NCBI RefSeq assembly: GCF_050717545.1
Contig: NZ_JBOITN010000024.1
Span: 62,001 to 126,000, forward strand
Source: Clostridium_AD sp050717545
GTDB lineage: Bacteria; Bacillota; Clostridia; Clostridiales; Clostridiaceae
DNA: 64,000 nt
Direction of reading: 5' to 3'
Position 1 is the first letter of the stretch. Every line of letters starts with the position of its first letter. The position numbers and the translations under genes were made by a program. The notes below the pieces were generated by a model. That model searched no databases, had not been told where the DNA came from, and worked only from the letters and a program-made list of their open reading frames with translations. Below, one piece after another: positions 33,387 through 41,903 of the stretch.

Positions 33387-35861
33387 ATGAGTATTAGAAC
33401 AGAATTTGATTATAAAATAGAAGAAGATGAAATAATAAGATTGTTTGGTTATAAGGATTGTGAACCTAGTCAAGAAATTTTAGATTCCGTAAGAGAAGAA
33501 ATAACAAATTGCGATGCCTATATTAAACCTCAAATATGGTTTGAAAAAATAAATATTAAGAATATCGAAAAAGGTAGAGTTATTTTAGAAAATTCTATTG
33601 TTTTTGAAGGTGAATTTATTGCTAATAAATTAAAGGGTTGTAGTTATATAATAGTATTAATTTCAACTATTGGAGTAGAAATTGATAAGATTATACAAAG
33701 CGCCTTTGATGATGATAATTATTTAAAAGGAATGATTGTGGACAATATTGGTATAACCTCTGTGGGGCAAATAAATAAAATCTTCTGGAATAGTCTTGTG
33801 GATGATCTAAAAGGGACTAATTATGGGATTACCCAAAAACTATCTCCAGGTGATACAACTTGGCACGTAAATGAGCAAGCGAGAATATTTGATTGTTTCA
33901 AGGAAATAAAACTCAACGTAGAATTATCAGAGTCTTCTTTAATGATTCCCATCAAGTCAACTACAGCGGTTTTTGGATTTGGTGAGGGAATTGGAATCTG
34001 TAAATTAGAGCATATTTGCAGTGAATGTAATATGCAAACCTGTAACTATCGGGTGGATAAAAATATTAAAGTAAAGGTAAAAACTGAGAATAAGATTGTT
34101 TCTATAAAAGCTTTTAAAGGACAAAATTTACTCAAAGCTCTTGTTGAAAACAATATTAGTATTCAGCATCCATGTAACGGCAAAGGGACCTGTGGAAAAT
34201 GTAAGATTTTAATAACTGGTGGGAACCAAAAAATTAGTAAAGAGGATATTGCTCACTTAAACCCTCAAGAGATAGAAGAAGGTATTCATTTGGCATGTTC
34301 ATATAAAATAGTTAATGATATAGAGGTAACGATTATTTCTAAGGAAGATAATATAGATGTGCTAACAGTTGGACAAGAGATTTCAGTTACTGTTAAGCCT
34401 TATGTTAATAAAGAGTTTTTTAAATTAGAGGTACCTAGTATTAATGACCAAAGAGATGATGTGCATAGGCTAAAGGATGCGTTACAATTAAAGGAAATAT
34501 GTATTAGTAATAAGATTTTATGTAATTTAAGTAAAATTATTAGAAAAAATGAGTTTAAAGTTACAGCCTGTATATATAAAAATACATTAGTAACATTAGA
34601 AAGCGGAGATACTTCTAATATACTATATGGAATTGCAGTAGACATAGGGACTACTACAATAGCATGTTATTTAGTGGATATGGTAAGTGGACGAACTTTA
34701 GATACAGCATCTCAGGTTAATGAACAAAGAGCCTATGGAGCGGATGTGATTTCAAGAATTAGCTATACAATAGAGAATTTAAATGGAGTACAAGTTTTGA
34801 AAAGCTTAATAGTAAATCAGATAAATAGAATGGTAGAATCACTATGTTTAAATAATAATTTAGTAAAAGATTATATTTATAATATGACAATAGCAGGAAA
34901 CACGGTGATGGTTCATATGCTTTTGGGAATTTCTTGTAAAAACATATCTATGGCACCTTACATTCCTGTACTTACAGAGGACATAGATTTTAATGGTGAA
35001 GAAATTGGAATTAATATAGGCGGAATAGTAAGCATTTTACCTGGTATTTCAAGCTACGTTGGAAGTGATATAACGGCTGGAATATTGGCCAGTGGAATGG
35101 TAGAATCTGAAAACTACTCCATTCTTTTGGACCTTGGTACAAATGGCGAGTTAGCCCTTGGAAATAATAGCGGAATCGTTGTTTGTTCAACAGCTGCAGG
35201 TCCTGCGTTTGAAGGCGCTAATATTAAATATGGTATAGGTGGGGTCAAGGGAGCTGTATCAAAAGTGGATCTTTCAAAACAGAAAATCTACAAAACAATT
35301 GGAGATGAACTTCCCATAGGGATATGTGGTTCAGGAGTACTTGACGCAGTGTCTGAATTGCTTAAGTATCAAATTGTTGATGAAACTGGAAGAATGGTAG
35401 ATGCAGAAGAAATTTTAGATATAAACCTAGGGGAAAGAATAGTCACTATTGATGGAATGAAGCAATTTCTTATTGAAGACAATGGAAATAAGAATTCAAT
35501 CTATTTTACCCAAAAGGATATCCGAGAGGTACAACTTGCAAAAGCAGCAATAAGTGCAGGGATAAAAATATTAATCTCTGAGATGGGTATAAGCTATGAA
35601 GAAATAGAAAAGATATATGTAGCTGGTGGTTTTGGTAACTTTATGGATATAAAGAGTACAATTAATATTGGAATGTTACCTAAAGAGCTAGAAGATAAAA
35701 TCTATTCTATAGGTAACAGCGCTGGTAGCGGTGCTAAAATGTATTTATTATCACAGGAGCAAAGAGAAAAAGCACTACAAATAAAACAAGCTACCACGTA
35801 TGTAGAATTATCTAATAGACCTGATTTTCAAGAATATTTTATGGATTCAATTATGTTTTAA
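33387..35861 (+). CDS. RACo-type reductive activator of corrinoid proteins with extra MetH-activation-like domain
   Basis: 824 residues, about 200 longer than ordinary RACo/RamA-independent activators. Residues about 1-210 resemble the B12-dependent methionine synthase activation domain (CSYIIVLISTIGVEIDKII; LSPGDTTWHVNEQARIFDCF) and end with a Cys set CSECNMQTC. A 2Fe-2S ferredoxin domain follows (about 225-320: CNGKGTCGKCK plus a later Cys in HLACSYK). The C-terminal 400 residues are the ASKHA-type ATPase domain (AVDIGTTTIACYLVD; LLDLGTNGELALG; YVAGGFGNF). RACo uses ATP to return inactive Co(II) to Co(I). GGGAGGG precedes the ATG; a cobalamin riboswitch lies upstream. Confidence 0.92.
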   Translation: MSIRTEFDYKIEEDEIIRLFGYKDCEPSQEILDSVREEITNCDAYIKPQIWFEKINIKNIEKGRVILENSIVFEGEFIANKLKGCSYIIVLISTIGVEIDKIIQSAFDDDNYLKGMIVDNIGITSVGQINKIFWNSLVDDLKGTNYGITQKLSPGDTTWHVNEQARIFDCFKEIKLNVELSESSLMIPIKSTTAVFGFGEGIGICKLEHICSECNMQTCNYRVDKNIKVKVKTENKIVSIKAFKGQNLLKALVENNISIQHPCNGKGTCGKCKILITGGNQKISKEDIAHLNPQEIEEGIHLACSYKIVNDIEVTIISKEDNIDVLTVGQEISVTVKPYVNKEFFKLEVPSINDQRDDVHRLKDALQLKEICISNKILCNLSKIIRKNEFKVTACIYKNTLVTLESGDTSNILYGIAVDIGTTTIACYLVDMVSGRTLDTASQVNEQRAYGADVISRISYTIENLNGVQVLKSLIVNQINRMVESLCLNNNLVKDYIYNMTIAGNTVMVHMLLGISCKNISMAPYIPVLTEDIDFNGEEIGINIGGIVSILPGISSYVGSDITAGILASGMVESENYSILLDLGTNGELALGNNSGIVVCSTAAGPAFEGANIKYGIGGVKGAVSKVDLSKQKIYKTIGDELPIGICGSGVLDAVSELLKYQIVDETGRMVDAEEILDINLGERIVTIDGMKQFLIEDNGNKNSIYFTQKDIREVQLAKAAISAGIKILISEMGISYEEIEKIYVAGGFGNFMDIKSTINIGMLPKELEDKIYSIGNSAGSGAKMYLLSQEQREKALQIKQATTYVELSNRPDFQEYFMDSIMF

Positions 35862-35890
35862 CAGGGAGAAAATATAAGTACCTATATACA

Positions 35891-35976
35891 GTTGGATTTA
35901 CAGAACAGAGCTAGTATACGGAAGTATTTAAGAAAATTGAAGGGTTTCTCCTGGTCAATACAGGAAGATGACTTAA
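35891..35976 (+). pseudogene. Duplicated 3' fragment of the PocR/AraC regulator gene
   Basis: This stretch aligns base for base with the last 29 codons of the regulator at 30417-31679 (GGATTTACAGA..., AAGTATTTAAGAAAATTGAA, CAATACAGGAAGATGACTTAA split here). It has substitutions, including a TAT-to-TAG stop, and a one-base loss in GGGATTTC. It marks the left edge of a segmental duplication that continues through the promoter and the corrinoid gene. Confidence 0.88.
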
Positions 35977-35995
35977 AAAAGATAACAGCAATATT

Positions 35996-36045
35996 TTACT
36001 GGAAAGTATGGTTTACAATAAGATATTACTAAAAAGTATCGTCTT
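35996..36045 (+). promoter_or_regulatory. Direct-repeat operator candidate, right copy
   Basis: TTACTGGAAAGTATGGTTT (35996) and TTACTAAAAAGTATCGTCT (36026), 30 bp apart, as in the left copy. The following roughly 80 bases up to the corrinoid gene are almost identical in both copies, so the promoter lies there. Confidence 0.45.
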
Positions 36046-36131
36046 TGTACAATACACATTGCATGAAAAGGTTTATATTTATATTATATTATTAGAATAT
36101 AAAACATAAAATACGAGGAGGAATTATAGAT

Positions 36132-36764
36132 ATGGATTTACAGGAACTTTCACTATTTGTACAAAAGGGTAATGCAAAAAAGGTTAAAGAAATGGTCAAT
36201 TTAGCACTTGAAGAAAAAATTGATCCTGAGCAAATATTAAATGAAGGTTTAATATCAGCTATGAGTGAGGTTGGAATTAAATTTAAAAACAATGAAATTT
36301 ATGTCCCAGAGATGTTAATTGCTGCTCGTGCTATGAGTGCTGGAATGAAAATTCTTGAGCCAATTCTTACTGATTCAGGAGTTAAACCATTAGGTGTTGC
36401 AGTTATAGGAACTGTTAAAGGCGATTTACATGATATTGGTAAAAACCTTGTTAGAATGATGCTTAAAGGTGCAGGTATTGAAGTTTATGATATTGGTGTG
36501 GACGTTTCACCGCAGGCCTTTGCAGATAAAGCAGAAGAAGTAGGAGCTAAAATAGTTTGTCTATCTGCTTTACTTACAACAACAATGCCTTCCATGAAAG
36601 ATGTAATTGACGAGTTTACTAAACGTGGTATTAGAGAAAATTATATATTCATGATTGGTGGCGCACCAATTACAACTAATTTTGCTAAAGAAATAGGCGC
36701 AGATCACTATACTGCTGACGCTGCAACAGCTGCAGAAGTTGCAAAATCATTATTAGCAAGCTAA
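36132..36764 (+). CDS. Corrinoid (cobamide-binding) methyltransferase protein, MtbC/MtaC family
   Basis: 210 residues. The N-terminal helical cap domain (1-90) is the Met-synthase B12-binding type (EEKIDPEQILNEGLISAMSE). The Rossmann domain binds the cofactor base-off/His-on through GTVKGDLHDIGKNLV (D-x-H-x-x-G), followed by YDIGVDVSPQAF, SALLTTTMPSM and the IGGAPITTNFAKEIGAD loop. It carries the methyl group on cobalt between two methyltransferases. GAGGAGGAATT precedes the ATG. It is the intact copy of the pseudogene at 31880 and heads the downstream UroD-Trx/Trx/GTPase operon. Confidence 0.95.
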   Translation: MDLQELSLFVQKGNAKKVKEMVNLALEEKIDPEQILNEGLISAMSEVGIKFKNNEIYVPEMLIAARAMSAGMKILEPILTDSGVKPLGVAVIGTVKGDLHDIGKNLVRMMLKGAGIEVYDIGVDVSPQAFADKAEEVGAKIVCLSALLTTTMPSMKDVIDEFTKRGIRENYIFMIGGAPITTNFAKEIGADHYTADAATAAEVAKSLLAS

Positions 36765-36795
36765 TGGATGTAAATATAAGATGGAGGCATTAAAT

Positions 36796-38151
36796 ATGAA
36801 TTCAAGAGAATTAGTTCTAAGGGCTTTGAAAAATGAGGAAGTTACGAGAGCTCCTTGGGTACCTTTTGTTGGCTGCCATGGTGCAAATTTAATAGGAGTA
36901 AACTGTGAGGAATACTTCAAGTCGGTGGATAATATGGTTAAGGGCGTGTCTAAAGCTTATGAACTTTATAGACCAGATGGGCTTCCAGCATTATTTGATT
37001 TACAAGTTGAGGCTGAGGCTATGGGATGCAAGCTTCAATATTCAGAAAGCAATCCACCAGCGGTTATATCACATCCTCTTGAAGATGGAATAGAGTTAAA
37101 GGATTTAAAGATTCCAACAGAAAATGATGGAAGATTTCCAATTGTTTTAGAAGCTACAAGAAAAATTTGTAATGATTTAGGTGATAAAATTGCAATTTAT
37201 GGACTTATAACAGGACCATTTACATTGGCACTCCACTTAAAAGGTACAGAGATATTCTATGAAATGATGGACGAGCCTGAAAAAATTAAAGAACTTATGA
37301 TCTTTTGCCAAGAGGTCTGCACTAATACTGCTAGAATGTATATGCAGGCAGGAGTGGATGTAATTGCAGTAGTAGATCCTATGGTTTCGCAGATATCTCC
37401 AGACAACTTTGAAGAATTTGTTTCACCATATATTATTCCATTATTTGAATATATAAAGAAAAATGAAAAACTAAGTTCTTATTTTGTATGTGGGAATGCC
37501 ACAAGAAATATAGAACCTATGTGTAAATGCAAGCCAGACAGTATTTCTATTGATGAGAATGTTGCACTTGATTTTGCTAAGAAAATGTGCTCGAAATATG
37601 GAGTATCTTTGGGCGGGAATATTAAACTTACAGTTACAATGTTGTTTGGAACTCCTATGGATAATATCAATGATGCTAAAAATTGTTTACAAATAGGTGG
37701 AACTAAAGGTTATATCCTATCACCAGGATGTGATATGCCTTTTAATACACCGATTGAAAATGTTAAGGCTGTTACCAGTGTAGTATACGGTGAGGTTTCA
37801 GAATTTTTAGGAGCAGAGGGAAGCCTTGAAGGTATTGAAGTGCAACTTCCGGATTACAAAAATGAACCAAAAGTAATTATAGATGTAATAACTTTAGATT
37901 CAGCATCTTGTGCTCCATGTAAGTATATGGTTGAGGCAGTTAATTCAGCGGTTATAGGGCTTGAGGATAAGGTAGAGTGGAAGGAATATAGTGTTAAGGA
38001 AAAAGAGTCTGTAGTTAGAATGATAAAACTTGGAGTTGAAAATATACCTACTATATGTATTGATGGTGAGATTAAATATATAAGCATAATCCCATCTGTC
38101 GAAGAATTAAGAAAAGGTATAGTAGATGTAATAAATAAAAAAGGATTATAG
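36796..38151 (+). CDS. UroD-superfamily methyltransferase fused to a thioredoxin-like domain
   Basis: 451 residues from the ATG 8 bases after GGAGG; an ATG five codons earlier overlaps that site. Residues 1-340 are a UroD-like barrel (ITGPFTLALHLKGTEIFYEM; VDPMVSQISPDNFEEF). The zinc triad is altered: where the family has His-x-Cys, this has Phe230-Val-Cys232 (YFVCGNAT); the third ligand Cys312 in SPGCDMPFNTP is kept. Residues about 360-451 are a thioredoxin-like domain with CAPC (Cys372, Cys375) and the cis-Pro region ENIPTICIDG. A fused dithiol could supply or protect a thiol acceptor or reduce the metal site. It is 31 bases after the corrinoid gene and 15 before a second thioredoxin-like gene. 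Confidence 0.9.
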   Translation: MNSRELVLRALKNEEVTRAPWVPFVGCHGANLIGVNCEEYFKSVDNMVKGVSKAYELYRPDGLPALFDLQVEAEAMGCKLQYSESNPPAVISHPLEDGIELKDLKIPTENDGRFPIVLEATRKICNDLGDKIAIYGLITGPFTLALHLKGTEIFYEMMDEPEKIKELMIFCQEVCTNTARMYMQAGVDVIAVVDPMVSQISPDNFEEFVSPYIIPLFEYIKKNEKLSSYFVCGNATRNIEPMCKCKPDSISIDENVALDFAKKMCSKYGVSLGGNIKLTVTMLFGTPMDNINDAKNCLQIGGTKGYILSPGCDMPFNTPIENVKAVTSVVYGEVSEFLGAEGSLEGIEVQLPDYKNEPKVIIDVITLDSASCAPCKYMVEAVNSAVIGLEDKVEWKEYSVKEKESVVRMIKLGVENIPTICIDGEIKYISIIPSVEELRKGIVDVINKKGL

Positions 38152-38166
38152 AATAGGAGGCAGAAC

Positions 38167-38457
38167 ATGAGAGTGAAAATAAATGTAGTTATGCTGCAGA
38201 ATCCATGTTCTGCTTGTTTTATTATAGGTGGACTTATAACAGAAATGTTTACTAAATTGCAAAAAAAAATGGACTTTATTGATATTGAATACATGCGACT
38301 TGAAAATTTTAAAAATATTCATAGCATAGAAGGTTTAGAAGTAGAGAGCTTTCCAGCTATAATTATAAATGGAGAGCAGACAACTGCGGGGACAATAGCA
38401 GATAGAAGAGAAATAATTAAAAGAATTGAGTGGGAGAGTGAAAATGGTGAGTACTGA
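38167..38457 (+). CDS. Small thioredoxin-like protein
   Basis: 96 residues with an N-terminal strand INVVMLQNPCSACFIIGG carrying a CxxC dithiol (CSAC) and later VESFPAIIINGEQ, the cis-Pro loop of thioredoxin/glutaredoxin folds. Size and layout resemble glutaredoxin-like or thioredoxin_3 proteins. No signal peptide. AGGAGG precedes the ATG. It lies between a methyltransferase with a similar fused domain and a GTPase whose start overlaps its last 14 bases, so translation is coupled. Role inferred: thiol exchange partner of the methyltransferase system. Confidence 0.82.
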   Translation: MRVKINVVMLQNPCSACFIIGGLITEMFTKLQKKMDFIDIEYMRLENFKNIHSIEGLEVESFPAIIINGEQTTAGTIADRREIIKRIEWESENGEY

Positions 38458-39535
38458 ATTAATTGTCGTAGGTGGGTTTTTAGGCGCAGGTAAGACGACT
38501 TCTATATTAAGTATAGCAAAATATCTCCTAAGTTCAGGGAAAAAAGTTGGTATAGTTACTAATGATCAAGGCAGTGATTTAGTTGATACGAACTTTTTAA
38601 AAGCTTCTGGCATGTCAGTGCTTGAGGTAACTGGTGGCTGTTTTTGTTGTAACTTTGAGGAGTTTATAAACAAAGTACAGACCTTAGCAGAAAATGAAAT
38701 GCCTGATGTGATTTTAGCAGAACCCGTGGGCAGCTGTACAGATTTAATTGCAACGATTTTTAAACCTATAGAACTAAAATATATGGCAAAGGTATTATTA
38801 AGACCTCTTAGCGTAGTGGTAGATCCAAAGAGGATTAAAAGACTTTTAATAGAAGAGAATTCAGGTTTTCATTCAGAGATAAACTATCTGTTTGCAAAAC
38901 AGTTAGAGGAAGCGGATATAATTGTTTTAAATAAAATTGATTCTTTAACTTCAGAGGAAATAAGACGAATTACAGATTTTATTAGCATTAAATTTAAATC
39001 CGCAGATATAGCTTGTGTTTCGGCAAAAGATAATTTGAACATAGATGGATGGATCAACACAATTTATAATGTAAATGCTACAAAAGCAAGGACATTAGAC
39101 ATTGACTATAAAATGTATGGGGATGCAGAGGCAAGGCTTGGATGGCTCAACTTAACTGCTAGTTTAGATTCAGACGTAGCCGTGGATATAAACTATCTTA
39201 TAGAAAAAGTAATGAACGAGCTTAAAGCAGACTTCATTATAAATAATTTTGAAATAGCTCATTTAAAAATATACGGTGTTTCACAACAGGACTGGAGCAA
39301 GGCAAGTATAACAAGCATATATGAGGAACTGGATTTCAGTAAAAAAGCGGATAAAACTTCTTCAAGATGGAATATGATAATTAACGCTAGAGTTGATGCA
39401 GAGTCTGAAGCACTAAAGTCTTCATTAGAAAAGATATTTTTTAGAGGAGTTGAAACAGAGGATATGAGGATTCTAGATTTAAACATGGAGTGTTTTAGTC
39501 CCGGGAAACCTAATCCAACTTATAGAATGGCGTAA
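38444..39535 (+). CDS. COG0523/CobW-type G3E GTPase (metal chaperone-like)
   Basis: 363 residues from the ATG at 38444 (GGGAGAG upstream). P-loop GGFLGAGKTTS, the metal-binding motif GGCFCC (the C-x-C-C signature of COG0523), Walker B-like DVILAEPVG, and NKID for guanine recognition. G3E GTPases insert metals or cofactors (Zn, Co, Ni) or, as MeaB, guard B12 enzymes. Here the context suggests delivery of zinc to the UroD-type methyltransferases, or of cobalt/corrinoid; this is inference. Its C-terminal region is longer and more divergent than standard CobW_C. It is the last gene of the operon. Confidence 0.88.
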   Translation: MVSTELIVVGGFLGAGKTTSILSIAKYLLSSGKKVGIVTNDQGSDLVDTNFLKASGMSVLEVTGGCFCCNFEEFINKVQTLAENEMPDVILAEPVGSCTDLIATIFKPIELKYMAKVLLRPLSVVVDPKRIKRLLIEENSGFHSEINYLFAKQLEEADIIVLNKIDSLTSEEIRRITDFISIKFKSADIACVSAKDNLNIDGWINTIYNVNATKARTLDIDYKMYGDAEARLGWLNLTASLDSDVAVDINYLIEKVMNELKADFIINNFEIAHLKIYGVSQQDWSKASITSIYEELDFSKKADKTSSRWNMIINARVDAESEALKSSLEKIFFRGVETEDMRILDLNMECFSPGKPNPTYRMA

Positions 39536-39711
39536 TGCATTTATAAAGAAACTTGTTATGAATTAATACAAGATATCAATGGTGATTTATATAAAATTAT
39601 GTATCTTACAAATGAAATGGTCCTAATTTAAGAATGAAGCTTTTGTATATGCCCAGTTAGTATTGGAAATATACAGTGAAAATTATGGCAACAGCTTGTT
39701 TTATTTAAAGT

Positions 39712-39767
39712 AAAAATTGGATACAAGAGTGTTGATTAACTCCAACATTCCTGTATCCAATTTTTTT
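39712..39767 (+). terminator. Terminator of the corrinoid operon (bidirectional)
   Basis: AAAAATTGGATACA pairs with TGTATCCAATTTTT with an inner GTGTTG...CAACA stem, then T7. Confidence 0.88.
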
Positions 39768-39799
39768 ATTATACATAAAAAGGTATTTGTATAAGTTGG

Positions 39800-40921
39800 T
39801 TATTTCATACCAAATATTTCTTCCTTCAGGTCTAGATAGTATAAATAATCCTCCGGCTTAACGTTTGGTGGGCAGCGGTGATCACAAAAAGGAATATAAC
39901 CACCTCTTTCAACAAGAGGTACTAGTGATTCCATATAGTCTTTTATGGCTTCTCGTCCTTTACCCATCTCAAGTTTATTGAAACCACCCATTATTCTTAA
40001 ATCAGTACCGTATTTAGCTAATAATTCAGCAGGATGCGTACAACCGTTTACTTCGAATGGGAAAAGACAATTGATGCCACCTTCCATTAGGTAAGGTAGA
40101 ATAGGTCTGACATCACCATCACAATCTGTATACCAAATGTCTATATTATATTTTTTTAATTTTTTATTAATTCGAACATATCTAGAGGTAACAACATTTT
40201 TGAAGAAATCAACACTCACAATAGGACCATTCTTAAAACAAATATCCTCCCAGCCTGAGGCAAAATCAAAATCAAAATGAGGGAGTATCTGATCCAAAAA
40301 ATCTTCTACAATTAGACAACAGGTTTCTACCATATCCTCAACCATTTCAGGATAGTCAAAACATGCGTAGGCAAGACCCTCAAAGGTAAGCATGTCTCTA
40401 ATTTTTCCTATCATTGAGCCACAATCAACTCCAAGTGGATACTGACGAGTAGTTGGATGCAGGCTCTTTAGTTCTTCTATATTAACCTTTCTTGATGGGT
40501 CATCTACTCTGAAGTTTTGAGATTTACATTTTTCCCAATCTTCAGGGGTTATTATGCTAGATTTTATGAAATGAGGCATAGTATCATGTCCGTCATTTGG
40601 TACCTCTGCAAGTAGTCCATCGGAATTCATTATAATTTTCTTATCGCCTATAACCTCTATCACTTTTGTCTCATATCCAGGACTCATCCAAAGATTTCCA
40701 GAAATTGTTTTCAATATATCTAAATTGAAAAACACATCTGCATCTGAATTGTTTGTTATACCATTTTCTTTAAATAGTGGCCATTGCGTAAAATTTTCGT
40801 CCCAGTAACCAAATTCCATATTGAAACATCGATCCACTGGTTTATAATGCATTTGGTTATTAAAGCGTTCTCTATCTGTCATTGTTCCTTTCCATTTAGG
40901 TCTGCATGGTTTAATATTCAT
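39800..40921 (-). CDS. UroD-superfamily protein with altered zinc ligands
   Basis: 373 residues. The barrel text is typical of methylcobalamin-related UroD paralogues in clostridia (MTDRERFNNQMHYKPVDRCF; EFGYWDEN; GGFNKLEMGKG; YIPFCDHRCPPNV). The His-x-Cys position reads WYTDCDGD, so His is replaced by Thr, while Cys is kept; Cys residues also occur in the C-terminal FCDHRCPP. It may be a demethylating methyltransferase on an unusual methoxylated substrate, or a non-methyltransferase. GGAGGTA precedes the ATG. It is divergent from a decayed AraC-type regulator gene. Confidence 0.8.
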   Translation of the reverse strand: MNIKPCRPKWKGTMTDRERFNNQMHYKPVDRCFNMEFGYWDENFTQWPLFKENGITNNSDADVFFNLDILKTISGNLWMSPGYETKVIEVIGDKKIIMNSDGLLAEVPNDGHDTMPHFIKSSIITPEDWEKCKSQNFRVDDPSRKVNIEELKSLHPTTRQYPLGVDCGSMIGKIRDMLTFEGLAYACFDYPEMVEDMVETCCLIVEDFLDQILPHFDFDFASGWEDICFKNGPIVSVDFFKNVVTSRYVRINKKLKKYNIDIWYTDCDGDVRPILPYLMEGGINCLFPFEVNGCTHPAELLAKYGTDLRIMGGFNKLEMGKGREAIKDYMESLVPLVERGGYIPFCDHRCPPNVKPEDYLYYLDLKEEIFGMK

Positions 40922-41000
40922 AATAAGTACCTCCTAAGTTATTCTTTAAAATATAATATTATGTTATAATTATAAAGTACATATACTCGAATTTCATCCT

Positions 41001-41037
41001 ATAATATTGATATAAAATATAATAATATTGGTATAAA
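41001..41037. promoter_or_regulatory. Direct-repeat operator candidate
   Basis: ATAATATTGATATAAA (41001-41016) and ATAATATTGGTATAAA (41022-41037) are direct repeats 21 bp apart, between the UroD gene and the decayed AraC gene. They fit AraC-family half-sites. Confidence 0.5.
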
Positions 41038-41053
41038 TAGAGGGGGGTGTTTT

Positions 41054-41901
41054 ATGGATGTTCAGGGATTGGAGAAAGTAATAGACTCAAATGAATATAC
41101 ACCTAGTGCATTAAGTAAAACGATGTTTTATTATATACAGAGTTATGGTCATTTTTTTGTAATAATAAGTATTTCACTAGTAGAAAAAACTATAATGCGT
41201 TTTTATTAATCCAAACTATTAATGGAAAAGGAATTCTAAAATACAGGGATAAGTCTTATATAATTGAAAGAAATCAAGTTTTTATAATAGATTGTATGGA
41301 AGAACAATATTATGCAACATATGGACAAGAAATTTGGGAATTTGAGTATATTCATTTTAATGGTAGCGAGAGTAGAAAGTATTTTGAGAGAATAATTGAA
41401 AATGGAGGTCCGGTTCTAAACTTCTGTGCTGATAGTATTATTTACTCCAATATACAGAAAATAAATAAAATGATAACTAAAAGGGATACAAGAGTTGATA
41501 TTATATTTTCTTGTCTTATTGTTGAAATATTAACAGAGTTACTTATGTTAAGCTATAATTTTAATAGGAAGGAAGATTTAATTGAAGAATATGTAAAGAA
41601 GGCTATAATAATTATAAATAAGGAATATTGTAATAAGATAACTTTGGATTATATATCTAAGGCGATAAATATTAATAAGTTCTACTTAACAAAATTGTTC
41701 AAAAAATATACCTCAGAAGGGTTGTATGAATATTTAACAAATTTTAGAATCAATAAATCGAAGGAACTTCTAAGAATAACTCAAATGCCAATATATGAAA
41801 TTTCGGAAAAAGTAGGATTTTAAAGTGTAAGTAATTTTATCAAGACATTTAAGCAAAATGAAGATATCACTCCACTTAAATTTAGAAAGTTGTGGAATTG
41901 A
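41054..41901 (+). pseudogene. AraC-family regulator, inactivated by frameshift and nonsense mutation
   Basis: It begins normally (AGGGGGGTGTTTT before ATG) with about 34 codons, then loses frame at a T7 tract (41152-41158); adding one T restores a continuous cupin-like frame (NAFLLIQTINGKGILKYRDK). The C-terminal two helix-turn-helix units are visible (ITLDYISKAININKFYLTKL; QMPIYEISEKVGF), but a TAA at 41821 replaces a codon inside the last helix-turn-helix. The original end is at 41899 (SVSNFIKTFKQ...). It was presumably the regulator of the divergent UroD gene. Confidence 0.88.
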
Positions 41902-41903
41902 TA

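Noticed and set aside
39536..39711. Possible small gene after the G3E GTPase
   Set aside because: Frames are short and lack a ribosome site; treated as untranslated sequence before the terminator.
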